Assembly (NCBI RefSeq): GCF_001279005.1
Contig: NZ_LGCN01000228.1
Span: 62,001-126,000 of the forward strand
Source of the DNA: Streptomyces caelestis
GTDB lineage: Bacteria; Actinomycetota; Actinomycetes; Streptomycetales; Streptomycetaceae
Length of the DNA stretch: 64,000 bases
Direction: 5' to 3'
Part shown: piece by piece, positions 8,663 to 18,967 of the stretch
Position numbering within the stretch: the stretch's first letter is position 1
How the letters are laid out: each line of letters begins with the position of its first letter
Notes under the pieces: generated by a model
What the model was told of the DNA's origin: nothing
The model's database searches: none
The model's input: the letters and a program-made list of their open reading frames with translations, nothing else
Translations under genes and position numbers: made by a program

Positions 8663-10125
8663 ACAAGCCCCTGCGCCGGGTCGCGATCTTCTGCGGCCTC
8701 CTCATCCTCGCCCTGCTCGTCCGGGGCAACTGGCTGCAGTACGTCCAGGCCGACGAGCTGGCCTCCGACGACGACAACCGCCGCGTCAGCATCGAGCGCT
8801 ACGCCACCCCGCGCGGCAACATCATCGTCGACGGCAAGGCCATCACCGAGTCCGTCGAGTCCAAGAGCGGCGACTACAAGTTCAAGCGCACCTGGACCGA
8901 CGGCGCCATGTGGGCGCCCGTCACCGGCTACTCCTCCCAGGCCTTCGGCTCCACCCAGCTGGAGAAGCTGGAGGACGGCATCCTCACCGGCAACGACGAC
9001 CGGCTCTTCTTCCGCAACACCCTCGACATGATCACGGGCAAGCCGAAGGAGGGCGGCAGCGTCGTCACCACCCTCAGCGCCGCCGCGCAGAAGGCCGCGT
9101 ACAACGGCCTCGGCGACAAGAAGGGCGCCGTCGCCGCGATCGACCCGACGACCGGCAAGATCCTGGCGCTGGCCTCCACGCCGTCGTACGACCCGTCGAA
9201 GTTCGCCGGGGCCTCCAACGAGGACGCCAAGGCCTGGCAGGAAGTCCAGAAGAAGAACAACCCCGACGACCCGATGCTGAACCGGGCACTGCGCGAGACC
9301 TACTCGCCGGGCTCCACCTTCAAGGTGGTCACCGCCGCGGCGGCGCTGGAGGAGGGCTTGGTCGACGACATCGACGCCAAGACCGACACGCCGGAACCGT
9401 GGATCATGCCGGACACCACCACGCCCCTGCGGAACCACGGAAGCATCCAATGTGAGAACGCCTCCCTGCGCGAGGCCCTCAGGGTCTCCTGCAACAGCGT
9501 CTTCGGCAAGCTCAGCCACGAGGTCGGCAACGAGAAGATGATCGAGTACGCGGAGAAGTTCGGCTACAACAACCCCGAGCTGGACACCCCCGTCCGCGCC
9601 GCCGAGAGCGTCTTCCCCGAGGACAACAGGTCGCAGAACGCCATGGCCGGCATCGGCCAGGCGTCCAACCGCGCCACCCCGCTCCAGATGGCCATGATCA
9701 CCGCCGCCATCGCCAACGACGGCAAGCTGATGAAGCCGTACATGGTCGACCAGCTCAAGGCCGCGAACCTGGACACCATCGAGACGACCGAACCGCAGGA
9801 GCTGTCCCAGCCCCTCTCCTCGGAGAACGCCCAGAAGATCCAGGAGATGATGGAGACCGTCGTCGAGGAGGGCACCGGAGGCAACGCCAAGATCGACGGC
9901 GTCACCGTCGGCGGCAAGACCGGTACCGCCGAGCGCGGCGTCAACAACAGCGGCACGCCCTACGCCTGGTTCATCTCGTACGCCAAGACCGACGGGGGCT
10001 CCCCGGTCGCCGTCGCCGTCGTCGTCGAGGACAGCAACGCGACCGGCGCCGACATCTCCGGCGGCGGCCTGGCCGCACCGATCGCCAAGGCCGTCATGGA
10101 GGCGGTCCTCAAGGGCAAGCAGTGA
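8659..10125 (+). CDS. pbpA: Class B penicillin-binding protein (PbpA), transpeptidase
   Basis: A 488-aa cell-wall transpeptidase that crosslinks peptidoglycan with RodA. There is a single N-terminal membrane anchor at about residues 8-24 (AIFCGLLILALLVRGNW). The dimerisation-type domain follows, then the penicillin-binding domain with the active-site motif STFK (in YSPGSTFK), SCN, and KTGT. GTG 8659 overlaps the rodA stop in a GTGA junction, so translation is coupled. The length is typical of the actinobacterial PbpA group. Confidence 0.95.
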   Translation: MNKPLRRVAIFCGLLILALLVRGNWLQYVQADELASDDDNRRVSIERYATPRGNIIVDGKAITESVESKSGDYKFKRTWTDGAMWAPVTGYSSQAFGSTQLEKLEDGILTGNDDRLFFRNTLDMITGKPKEGGSVVTTLSAAAQKAAYNGLGDKKGAVAAIDPTTGKILALASTPSYDPSKFAGASNEDAKAWQEVQKKNNPDDPMLNRALRETYSPGSTFKVVTAAAALEEGLVDDIDAKTDTPEPWIMPDTTTPLRNHGSIQCENASLREALRVSCNSVFGKLSHEVGNEKMIEYAEKFGYNNPELDTPVRAAESVFPEDNRSQNAMAGIGQASNRATPLQMAMITAAIANDGKLMKPYMVDQLKAANLDTIETTEPQELSQPLSSENAQKIQEMMETVVEEGTGGNAKIDGVTVGGKTGTAERGVNNSGTPYAWFISYAKTDGGSPVAVAVVVEDSNATGADISGGGLAAPIAKAVMEAVLKGKQ

Positions 10126-10293
10126 CCCCGGTCACGTCCGCTTCACATCGGTGCACGTTGCGGTACCGGTCCCGTATCGGCTGACGTACTTGGCCAGGTC
10201 ACACAAAAAGAGCCGGGTACGGTAGGCCCGGACGGCAGCCTCCGGCGGCACGAGTGTGCCGCCCGGGACCGACGGAGAGGGCTGGTAGTAGCT

Positions 10294-12303
<2,010 letters not shown>

Positions 12304-12325
12304 CACCCGGCACCCGCACGCCAGG

Positions 12326-12357
12326 AGCCCCGGCCCTCTTCGGAGAGGGCCGGGGCT
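12326..12357 (+). terminator. Terminator of the pknB cluster
   Basis: A perfect 14-bp GC-rich stem (12326-12339 with 12344-12357) with loop TCGG, followed by TCCTTCGT. It begins 23 nt after the pknB stop. Confidence 0.9.
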
Positions 12358-12485
12358 TCCTTCGTGAACCCGCTCCGCACACGCGTCCCCGCTTCGCTCG
12401 TGCCTTCGCGTGCCACCACTCGTTGATCGGGTGGGGCGGGACGTCTGGAGTTCCGCCCCGACCACGAGAACGAAAGGGGCAGAAG

Positions 12486-13526
12486 ATGATCAATGAATCC
12501 GCACTGCTGGAGTCGAAGACCCTGCGCAGCAGCGTGCTGGACCGGACGGACGTCCTCGACCGGGTCAAGGCCCTGTCGCTGTTGCCGGACGGGATGCATG
12601 TGACGACGGCGATGGTGGCGGCGTACTTCGACGTCACCACTGAGGCAATCCGTCAGCTCAAGGCACGGCATCGCGAGGAGCTCTCGTGCAACGGAATGAC
12701 CACACTCCAAGGCCCTGAGCTCGCACGATTTAAGCGTGACATCCTGTCACTCTTTCCTGGAAGTTATCCACAGCCTCGGTCGAGTCTCACCCTCTACTCC
12801 CGACGAGCCGTCCTCAACGTCGCCATGCTCCTCCGCGACAGCCACGTCGCCCGCCAGGTGCGCACGTACCTGCTCGACATGGAGCACCTGGCCCGTACAC
12901 AGCCTGTGGAAAACTTTTCGCGACCCGACTCCACCCCTCTCGACGACCGCATCGACCAGCGGATCACCCACATCCTCGGCACGACGGTCGTGCCGATGTT
13001 CAACGCCCTGATCGCCACGTCCGGTGAACACCGCCGCGAACTCATCGAGCTCCGCGAGGACATCGAGAACGTCGAGCGCACGCTGTGCCGGCACCACCGA
13101 CGGATCAGCGGTCCGGAGGGAGAGATTCCGGCAGACCGGGTCAGGGACTCCATCGCGGCCATGACCTGGCAGGCGTTCGAACGTCATGTGGCCGCTCTGC
13201 TGCGCCGGGACGGCTGCGGCGACGTCGTCGTACGACAGACCAACATCGACCGGGGCATCGACATCACCGCACGCACGGCCGACGGCCGTACCGTCGCCGT
13301 CCAGTGCAAGAACCGGGCGGGACACCGCCCCGTGCCGAGCTCGGACATGCAGAGGTTCGCCGGCGCCGCACGGGCCGTCGAACGCGTCGACGTCGCCCTG
13401 TTCGTCACCACGTCCTACTTCAGCCACGAGGCGAGGGCGATCGCCGACCTGAGCGGGGTCCTCACCGTGGACCGTGCGGAACTGGAGGCGTGGAGCGCCG
13501 GAGCGCGGCTGAAGGCGCTGCGCTAG
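12486..13526 (+). CDS. Antirepressor-like DNA-binding domain fused to Mrr-type nuclease
   Basis: A 346-aa protein. The N-terminal part (about residues 20-135) has an HTH-like block (VTTAMVAAYFDVTTEAIRQL) and the stretch LTLYSRRAVLNVAMLLRDS, which resembles the phage antirepressor/ORF6N-type domains of mobile elements. A linker with helices at about 150-200 follows. Residues 225-346 look like the Mrr/type IV restriction endonuclease fold: WQAFERHVAALLRRDG, then RGIDITA with Asp259, then AVQCKN with Gln273 and Lys275, the D-(x)n-QxK catalytic core. Start ATG 12486 follows AAAGGGG by 6 nt. It stands alone between two terminators, in a spot where I recall no gene in S. coelicolor. It may cut modified or foreign DNA, which is inference. 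Confidence 0.85.
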   Translation: MINESALLESKTLRSSVLDRTDVLDRVKALSLLPDGMHVTTAMVAAYFDVTTEAIRQLKARHREELSCNGMTTLQGPELARFKRDILSLFPGSYPQPRSSLTLYSRRAVLNVAMLLRDSHVARQVRTYLLDMEHLARTQPVENFSRPDSTPLDDRIDQRITHILGTTVVPMFNALIATSGEHRRELIELREDIENVERTLCRHHRRISGPEGEIPADRVRDSIAAMTWQAFERHVAALLRRDGCGDVVVRQTNIDRGIDITARTADGRTVAVQCKNRAGHRPVPSSDMQRFAGAARAVERVDVALFVTTSYFSHEARAIADLSGVLTVDRAELEAWSAGARLKALR

Positions 13527-13538
13527 GCCCGGAAGAAG

Positions 13539-13579
13539 AAGGCCCGAAGTCGCAAAGGGAAGTTGCGGCTTCGGGCCTT
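13539..13579. terminator. Bidirectional terminator between the Mrr-type gene and srtE2
   Basis: A 17-bp stem with one G-U pair (13539-13555 with 13563-13579) and loop AGGGAAG, flanked by A-rich and T-rich edges (AAGG...CCTT). It lies between convergent genes. Confidence 0.88.
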
Positions 13580-13616
13580 CGTCATGTTAGGCAACCAGCT
13601 CCTCGGGCAGGAGGAT

Positions 13617-14387
13617 TCAGCGCAACTCCTCCGGTGGTGTCCGCTCCTCGTCCACCTTCTCCGTGCGGACCAGCTCACCCCACACGACGTACCGGTACGT
13701 GCTGGTGTACACCGGCGTGCAGGTCGTCAGCGTGATGTAGTGGCCGGCCTTCTTCCTGCCGGACTCCTCCGGGATCTTCCCGATGACGTCGACGTTGTAC
13801 TTCGAGGTCTCGGGGAGGATGCCGTAGACCTTGTAGACGTACCACGTGTCCTTCGTCTCGAAGACGATCGGGTCGCCCTTCTCGATCTTGTGAATGCCGT
13901 GGAACTTCGCGCCGTGCCCGTCCCGGTGAGCGGCGAGGGAGAAGTTGCCCTTCTTGCCGGAGGTCGGCAGGGTCGCCTTCACGGGGTCGGTGTAGTAGCC
14001 GGCGACGCCGTCGTTGAGGACCTTCATCGACGTGCCCTTCTCGACGAGGATCTCGTCACCGCTCATCGCGGGCACGTGCAGGAAGCCGATGCCGTCCTTG
14101 CTGTCGAAGGAGGCGGGACCGCCGCTGCCGCCACCACCGCCGTCGGACTCCCGGGACCAGGAGTCGCGGATCTTGTCCGCCTGCCGGCCCGCCGCGCGGT
14201 CGGCGACGACGTTCGTCCACCACAGCGAGTAGACGACGAACAGGCCGAGCACCAGGCCCACGGTGATGAGGAGCTCCCCGAAGAAGCTGACGACCATCGC
14301 CACCGGCCCCATGCGTCGGCGCCCCGGAGGGGGCGGGGACGCGGGCGCGTCGGCGTGCTCTTCGGTGTCGTCGGTGGTCGGTGCCAC
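13617..14387 (-). CDS. srtE2: Class E sortase (SrtE2-like)
   Basis: A 256-aa membrane-bound transpeptidase that attaches LAXTG-type surface proteins such as long chaplins to peptidoglycan. A membrane segment lies at residues 29-56. The catalytic triad is visible: His154 in LAAHRDGHG, Cys223 in TLTTCTP, Arg232 in STYRYVVWG. The start is set at GTG 14387 because an AGAGGG element lies 5 nt upstream; an in-frame ATG at 14417 would overlap the upstream sortase. Gene order suggests equivalence to S. coelicolor SCO3849. It is co-transcribed with srtE1 and ends at a bidirectional hairpin. Confidence 0.92.
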   Translation of the reverse strand: MAPTTDDTEEHADAPASPPPPGRRRMGPVAMVVSFFGELLITVGLVLGLFVVYSLWWTNVVADRAAGRQADKIRDSWSRESDGGGGGSGGPASFDSKDGIGFLHVPAMSGDEILVEKGTSMKVLNDGVAGYYTDPVKATLPTSGKKGNFSLAAHRDGHGAKFHGIHKIEKGDPIVFETKDTWYVYKVYGILPETSKYNVDVIGKIPEESGRKKAGHYITLTTCTPVYTSTYRYVVWGELVRTEKVDEERTPPEELR

Positions 14388-14400
14388 GTTCCCTCTGCCC

Positions 14401-15525
14401 TTAACTGACGAGCGCATCCGGCTTGCCCTTGCTGCGCGGCCGTTCCTCGACCATCTTGCCCCAGACGATCAAGCGGTACTTGCTGGTGAACTCCGGTGTG
14501 CACGTGGTCAGCGTGATGTAGCGGCCGGGCCCGGTGAAGCCCGAGCCCTTCGGCACCGGCTCGAGGACGCTCACGTTGCTCGGCGGCGTCACCGGCAGGA
14601 TCGACGCCATCTTGTAGACGAAGTACTCGTCCCGCGTCTCGACGACGATCGGGTCGCCCGGCTCCAGCCGGTTGATGTACCGGAACGGCTCCCCGTGCGT
14701 GTTGCGGTGGCCCGCGAGTCCGAAGTTGCCGGTCTTCGCGTCCGGCATCGCCGTCTTCAGCGCGCCCTCCGCGTAGTGCCCCACCATGCCGCGGTCGAGC
14801 ACCTTCTTGCTGCTGATGCCCTCCGCGATCGGCACCACCACGTCCAGCTTGGGGATGTGCAGCAGCGCGAAGCCCTGCCCCGGCTCGAACGCCCCCGGCT
14901 CGCGCTCGCCGCTCTCCCAGTCCTTCTGGAGGTCGCTGGCCTCCTGGCCGGCCTGGGCCTGCGCCCGCACGTTCGTCCACCACAGCTGGTAGGTCACGAA
15001 GAGCAGCATCAGCACACCGCAGGTGATGAACACCTCGCCGATCGCCCGGCTCGCGACGACCGCCGGACTCGCCTTGCGCTCCCGTGCCCGCCGACGCGCC
15101 TCCACCCGCGACAACGGCGCCCGTGACGCCCCCTCGGACGCCCCTGACGCCCCTTCCGGGCCCGCGCCCGCGCCGAGGCCCTCCACGGCCTTGTGGGAGC
15201 CTCCACGGCGCCCGTGACGCTTCCTGGCGGCCTTCCTGCGGGCCGCACGCCCGCCCGGTGCCGCTAAAGCCGACGCGGACTCCTCACGCTCCGCCCGCTC
15301 CGGCGGCTCGGGGATCCGCAGCGCCACCGTCTCCTCGTCGACCGGCGGCAGGTACGCGGTGTTCCCGGAAGCGCCGCCGGAGGAGTCGGACGCCGCGTCG
15401 TCGTACCAGCCGACCCCGTACGCACCCGGCTCCCCGTACGGCTGCCCGCCGTACGGGGTGCCCTGTTCGCCGGCGCCGTCGTAGGCGTCGGCGCCGGACT
15501 CGCGCTCGGGGCGCAGCGCGGTCAC
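14401..15525 (-). CDS. srtE1: Class E sortase (SrtE1-like) with a TTA codon
   Basis: A 374-aa sortase. The first 155 residues are a long Gly/Tyr/Pro- and Arg-rich cytoplasmic region. The membrane segment is at about 162-184 and the catalytic domain follows, with His273 (LAGHRNTHG), Cys342 (TLTTCTP) and Arg351. GTG 15525 overlaps the pabA stop in a GTGA junction. Codon 87 (15265-15267) is TTA, the rare leucine codon read by the developmental tRNA BldA, so the protein should be made only when bldA is active. In S. coelicolor the sortase pair SCO3849/SCO3850 is needed for aerial growth. The equivalence rests on context and family. Confidence 0.92.
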   Translation of the reverse strand: MTALRPERESGADAYDGAGEQGTPYGGQPYGEPGAYGVGWYDDAASDSSGGASGNTAYLPPVDEETVALRIPEPPERAEREESASALAAPGGRAARRKAARKRHGRRGGSHKAVEGLGAGAGPEGASGASEGASRAPLSRVEARRRARERKASPAVVASRAIGEVFITCGVLMLLFVTYQLWWTNVRAQAQAGQEASDLQKDWESGEREPGAFEPGQGFALLHIPKLDVVVPIAEGISSKKVLDRGMVGHYAEGALKTAMPDAKTGNFGLAGHRNTHGEPFRYINRLEPGDPIVVETRDEYFVYKMASILPVTPPSNVSVLEPVPKGSGFTGPGRYITLTTCTPEFTSKYRLIVWGKMVEERPRSKGKPDALVS

Positions 15526-16160
15526 GCCGAGGACCTGCCCACCACCGGGGCGAGCCCCGCCGACCTCGCCACCGCGCCGTCGTCGCCGCACTCCACCAGC
15601 CAGTTGGCCAGCATCCGGTGGCCGTGCTCGGTCAGCACCGACTCGGGATGGAACTGCACTCCCTCGACCAGGAGTTCACGGTGCCTCAGCCCCATCACTA
15701 TGCCGTCCGGCGTCCTGGCCGTGACCTCCAGCTCCGCCGGCACCGTGGCCGGCTCGGCGGCCAGCGAGTGATAGCGGGTCGCCGTGAACGGGGAGGGCAG
15801 GCCCGCGAAGACGCCCTTGCCCCCGTGCTCCACCGGCGAGGTCTTGCCGTGCAGCAACTCGGGCGCCCGGCCCACCACACCGCCGTACGCCACCTGCATC
15901 GACTGCATGCCGAGGCAGACGCCGAACACCGGCACCCCGGTGGACGCGCAGTGCCGCACCATGTCCACACAGACGCCGGCCTCCTCGGGAGTGCCGGGGC
16001 CCGGCGACAGCAGCACCCCGTCGAAACCGTCCTGGGCGTGCGCCGTCGACACCTCGTCGTTGCGCAGGACCTCGCACTCGGCGCCCAGCTGGTACAGGTA
16101 CTGGACCAGGTTGAAGACGAAACTGTCGTAGTTGTCGACGACGAGAATGCGCGCGCTCAC
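15522..16160 (-). CDS. pabA: Glutamine amidotransferase, PabA/TrpG type
   Basis: A 212-aa class I glutamine amidotransferase that supplies ammonia to make aminodeoxychorismate (folate) or anthranilate (tryptophan). Features are VVDNYDSFVFNLVQYL at the N-terminus, the oxyanion motif SPGPGTP, nucleophile Cys82 in GVCLGMQ, and the His-Glu pair in QFHPES. It is joined by GTGA overlaps to the 53-aa gene upstream and srtE1 downstream. The mycobacterial homologue (trpG) lies in the same position beside pknB. Which of the two pathways it serves cannot be decided from sequence. No PabB or TrpE partner is in the window. Confidence 0.9.
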   Translation of the reverse strand: MSARILVVDNYDSFVFNLVQYLYQLGAECEVLRNDEVSTAHAQDGFDGVLLSPGPGTPEEAGVCVDMVRHCASTGVPVFGVCLGMQSMQVAYGGVVGRAPELLHGKTSPVEHGGKGVFAGLPSPFTATRYHSLAAEPATVPAELEVTARTPDGIVMGLRHRELLVEGVQFHPESVLTEHGHRMLANWLVECGDDGAVARSAGLAPVVGRSSA

Positions 16161-16318
16161 TGGTTGTCCACCGTCACATCGTTGAAGGGCAGCAGCGGCT
16201 CGGCCCACGGAAAGACGTACTGGAAGAGGACGTAGACCACGGCGACGATCAGCACCAGCGAAATGAGCGCCCGCACCCATCCGTTGCCCGGCAGATGCCG
16301 CCAGATCCAGCTGTACAT
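16157..16318 (-). CDS. 53-aa single-pass membrane protein
   Basis: A small protein from ATG 16318, preceded by AAGGGACGGC. It starts MYSWIWRHLPGNGWVRA, has one hydrophobic segment (LISLVLIVAVVYVLFQYVF, about residues 18-37), and ends in a short polar tail. The stop overlaps the pabA start by GTGA, so it is the first gene of the pabA-srtE1-srtE2 run. I do not recognise a family with a known role. Its fixed place beside DUF881 and crgA suggests a link to cell-surface or division functions (inference). Confidence 0.75.
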   Translation of the reverse strand: MYSWIWRHLPGNGWVRALISLVLIVAVVYVLFQYVFPWAEPLLPFNDVTVDNQ

Positions 16319-16487
16319 GCCGTCCCTTCCGTCGTACCACGGCACCAGACCCACGCCGTACGCCAACAGACTAACGGCGCGACCCCTCCGGTTTCCCGGC
16401 CTCCGGAGGCTGTGGGATCAGGACGGGCCCGGCCGTGTGCACCCACGAGTACGCGGATCGGAGCCGATCGCCTCGATGTCCGGGCAT

Positions 16488-16501
16488 GTTCCACGTGAAA
16501 C
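16488..16501. other. parS-like ParB-binding site (one mismatch)
   Basis: GTTCCACGTGAAAC differs from the Streptomyces consensus GTTTCACGTGAAAC at one base. It lies 12 nt past the stop codon of the DUF881 gene, in non-coding DNA. Confidence 0.7.
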
Positions 16502-16513
16502 CGGGACGGGCCG

Positions 16514-17293
16514 CTACTCCACGGGCTTCGCGTAGTGCAGGTCCACCGTGCCCGAGTAGCCGGGCAGGGTCACGGTCCCGTCGTCCTCGACCTGCCAGCC
16601 GAGCCCGTAGACGTTGACGTACACCATGTAGTTCTGGATCGCCGGCGAGGCGCTGAGCGCCTTCTTCAGCTTCCCGGGATCACCGACCGCCGTGATCTTG
16701 TACGGCGGTGAGTAGACGCGGCCCTGCAGGATCAGGGTGTTGCCCACACAGCGCACCGCGCTGGTGGAGATCAACCGCTGGTCCATGACCTTGATGCCCT
16801 CGGCGCCGCCCTCCCACAGCGCGTTGACCACGGCCTGCAGATCCTGCTGGTGGATGACCAGGTAGTCGGGCTGCGGCTCGGGATAACCGGGAAGCTTGGC
16901 GGTGGCGTCCGGCGGCGCGTCGTCGAGGGTGACCGTGATCGCCTCACCCTTGAGCTCCTGCGTGCCGGCGCGCTTCTCCAGGTCGGCGAGCTTGTCGTCC
17001 TCCGCCTTGGTGCTGCCGTCGTCACGCTCGGCGAGGGACTCCACGTCATCGCGCAGCGCGCCGTTGGACTCCCCCAGCTCACCGTTCTTGCGGCTGCGCT
17101 CGTGGATCAGGTCGGAGAGCTTCAGCAGCGAGGCGTCCGTGCGGATGTTGGTGCCCCGGGCCGTGTCGAAGCTGGTGAAGAAGAGGAGTCCCGCCAGGGC
17201 GAAGACGCCCGCGGTGAGGATCCGCACGGGCCTTGGACGGCGTCGGCGGACAGGACTGGATTCCTTCCCGGGGAAGTCGGCAGAATTGCTCAA
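16514..17293 (-). CDS. DUF881 family membrane-anchored protein
   Basis: A 259-aa protein from TTG 17293, with AAGGG upstream. After an Arg/Pro-rich cytoplasmic start there is one membrane segment at about residues 24-42 (ILTAGVFALAGLLFFTSF), a coiled-coil-like stretch near 58-115 rich in Glu, Asp and Leu, and a compact C-terminal domain with AVVNALWEGGAEGIKVMDQRL, quoted in part as NALWEGGAEGIKVMDQ. DUF881 proteins are conserved next to crgA and the PknB cluster across actinobacteria. They are proposed to act in division or wall synthesis. Biochemical role unknown. Confidence 0.88.
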   Translation of the reverse strand: MSNSADFPGKESSPVRRRRPRPVRILTAGVFALAGLLFFTSFDTARGTNIRTDASLLKLSDLIHERSRKNGELGESNGALRDDVESLAERDDGSTKAEDDKLADLEKRAGTQELKGEAITVTLDDAPPDATAKLPGYPEPQPDYLVIHQQDLQAVVNALWEGGAEGIKVMDQRLISTSAVRCVGNTLILQGRVYSPPYKITAVGDPGKLKKALSASPAIQNYMVYVNVYGLGWQVEDDGTVTLPGYSGTVDLHYAKPVE

Positions 17294-17434
17294 CGTACCC
17301 TTATCTCCTTCGGCGCCGCGGAAGCACTACGCTAACGGACGCCCGGGGGAGCGCTCAGAGTCCCCTTGTACTCTGCTCCGAGCCCGACCCAGTTCCCTGC
17401 GCGGCCACGCAGCGCATCGACAGGAGAGACCCTC

Positions 17435-17689
17435 GTGCCGAAGTCACGTATCCGCAAGAAGGCCGACTACACGCCGCCGCCGGCGAAGCAGACGACAGCG
17501 ATCAAGCTGACCAACCGCGCTTGGGTCGCGCCGGTGATGCTGGCCCTGTTCCTCGTCGGGCTGGCCTGGATCGTCGTTTTCTACGTCACCGACGGCTCGC
17601 TGCCCATCGACGCCCTGGGCAACTGGAACATCGTGGTGGGCTTCGGGTTCATCGCCGCCGGATTCGGCGTCTCCACCCAGTGGAAGTAA
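17435..17689 (+). CDS. crgA: Cell division protein CrgA
   Basis: An 84-aa two-pass membrane protein from GTG 17435, with AGGAGAG 7 nt upstream. It begins [16 protein letters not shown], the CrgA signature. Transmembrane segments lie at about residues 32-52 ([20 protein letters not shown]) and 62-80. CrgA helps coordinate sporulation septation and FtsZ ring timing in Streptomyces and recruits division proteins in mycobacteria. It is divergent from the DUF881 gene and followed by a hairpin terminator. Confidence 0.95.
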   Translation: MPKSRIRKKADYTPPPAKQTTAIKLTNRAWVAPVMLALFLVGLAWIVVFYVTDGSLPIDALGNWNIVVGFGFIAAGFGVSTQWK

Positions 17690-17715
17690 CGCTCGCCGCA
17701 CGGTGAGCGCCCCCT

Positions 17716-17746
17716 CTGCCCAGAGCTGCCGAACAGCTCTGGGCAG
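17716..17746 (+). terminator. Terminator of crgA
   Basis: A perfect 13-bp stem (17716-17728 with 17734-17746) and 5-nt loop, 26 nt after the crgA stop. Confidence 0.88.
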
Positions 17747-17760
17747 GGTTGTCCTCCGAG

Positions 17761-17960
17761 TTATCCACAACCCTTGTCCACATGTGGATAGCAGGGCTGA
17801 TCTGTGGATAACTTTCGGGACGTTGACGCCGGTGTGACAGAAATACCGGTAACCGAAAATCTGTTCGCCCCTCGCCTGACCTGTGGAAACGTCGGCCGAT
17901 CCCCTGGCATGGGCCTCCCCCCACACCCTGTGCACAAGATCCGCCACTGACTGTGGACAA
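17761..17960. promoter_or_regulatory. Cluster of DnaA boxes outside oriC
   Basis: Exact or near-exact DnaA boxes in 200 bp: TTATCCACA 17761-17769, TTGTCCACA 17774-17782, TGTGGATAG 17783-17791 (reverse), TGTGGATAA 17803-17811 (reverse), and TGTGGACAA 17952-17960 (reverse). A weaker TGTGGAAAC lies at 17882-17890. No gene fits here. Non-oriC DnaA-box clusters that titrate DnaA are known in S. coelicolor; this could be one of that class. Confidence 0.8.
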
Positions 17961-17969
17961 ACTCGGTGC

Positions 17970-18863
17970 TCAGGTAAGCTGCGCCGTCCTCAACAGGGTC
18001 ATCAGGACGACCACGGCCAGCACCAGCGCACACGTGCCGTACTGCACCAGCGCCCGCCGCTCCCGCGGGGCGTGCACCATGGCGTACCCGATCACGACAC
18101 CGGCGACGAGCCCGCCCACATGAGCCTGCCAGGCGATGTTGAAGCCCGGGCTGAAGGTGAAGATCAGGTTGATCACCAGCAGGGCGATGATCGGCCGCAT
18201 GTCGTAGTTGAGCCGGCGCATCAGTACGGCGGTCGCTCCGAACAGCCCGAAGACGGCACCGGACGCGCCCAGCGAGCCTTGGTTCGGAGCGGTGATCACA
18301 TACGTGAGCGCGCTGCCCGCGAGTCCGGACACCAGGTAGAGGGCGAGGTAACGGGCCCGGCCGAGCGCCTCTTCCAGGGGGCCGCCGATCCACCACAGGC
18401 TGAGCATGTTGAAGATGATGTGGATGGCGCTGCCATGCAGGAACATCGCTGTCAGCAGCCGGTACCACTGCCCCTCCGCGATGCCTTCGACCGAGCCGAG
18501 GAGGGGGATGTATGCACGGCCGATCAGCTGGAAGTGGTCGGTGAAGCGATCGCCGAGCGACAACTGGACCAGGAAGACGGCGAGGCAGGTCCCGACCAGA
18601 ATCTTGGTGATCAGCCGGGGGTCCGCGGCGACGGCTCCGCCGGCGAGCGTGCGGGGCGCGGAGGCCGTGGGCGCGTGCCCCGTGCCCGAGCCTGTGCGGA
18701 CGCACTCCGGGCACTGGAACCCGACTGCGGCGTCGACCATGCACTCGGGGCAGATCGGACGCTCGCACCGGGTGCAGCGAACACCGGTCTCACGGTCCGG
18801 GTGGCGATAGCAGACGGGGACGCGCTGGGCGTCCTGTGGGCTGCCGGCAGCCTGGTCGTCCAT
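17970..18863 (-). CDS. Rhomboid family intramembrane serine protease with zinc-finger N-terminus
   Basis: A 297-aa protein from ATG 18863. Residues 18-55 hold a B-box-like zinc-binding pattern (CYRHPDRETGVRCTRC, then CPEC and CPEC). A linker and then a rhomboid domain with six hydrophobic segments follow. The catalytic serine is in GASGAVFGLFGA, and the catalytic histidine is probably that of WQAHVGGLVAG. The oxyanion-region pattern HIIFNMLSLW is also present. Rhomboids cleave transmembrane helices; the substrate is unknown. It is transcribed toward the DnaA-box cluster. Confidence 0.9.
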   Translation of the reverse strand: MDDQAAGSPQDAQRVPVCYRHPDRETGVRCTRCERPICPECMVDAAVGFQCPECVRTGSGTGHAPTASAPRTLAGGAVAADPRLITKILVGTCLAVFLVQLSLGDRFTDHFQLIGRAYIPLLGSVEGIAEGQWYRLLTAMFLHGSAIHIIFNMLSLWWIGGPLEEALGRARYLALYLVSGLAGSALTYVITAPNQGSLGASGAVFGLFGATAVLMRRLNYDMRPIIALLVINLIFTFSPGFNIAWQAHVGGLVAGVVIGYAMVHAPRERRALVQYGTCALVLAVVVLMTLLRTAQLT

Positions 18864-18892
18864 GGGATCCCCTAGGTCGTGTGGAAAAGCCC

Positions 18893-18924
18893 CGCCCCGC
18901 CCATCCTTACGGATGGGCGGGGCG
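18893..18924 (-). terminator. Terminator of the cyclophilin gene
   Basis: A perfect 14-bp stem (18893-18906 with 18911-18924) with loop TTAC, between the cyclophilin stop and the rhomboid start. Confidence 0.88.
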
Positions 18925-18967
18925 ATTGGTTCCCTACGAGGGCTTTCGCGCTCCGGGGGACGAGGGC

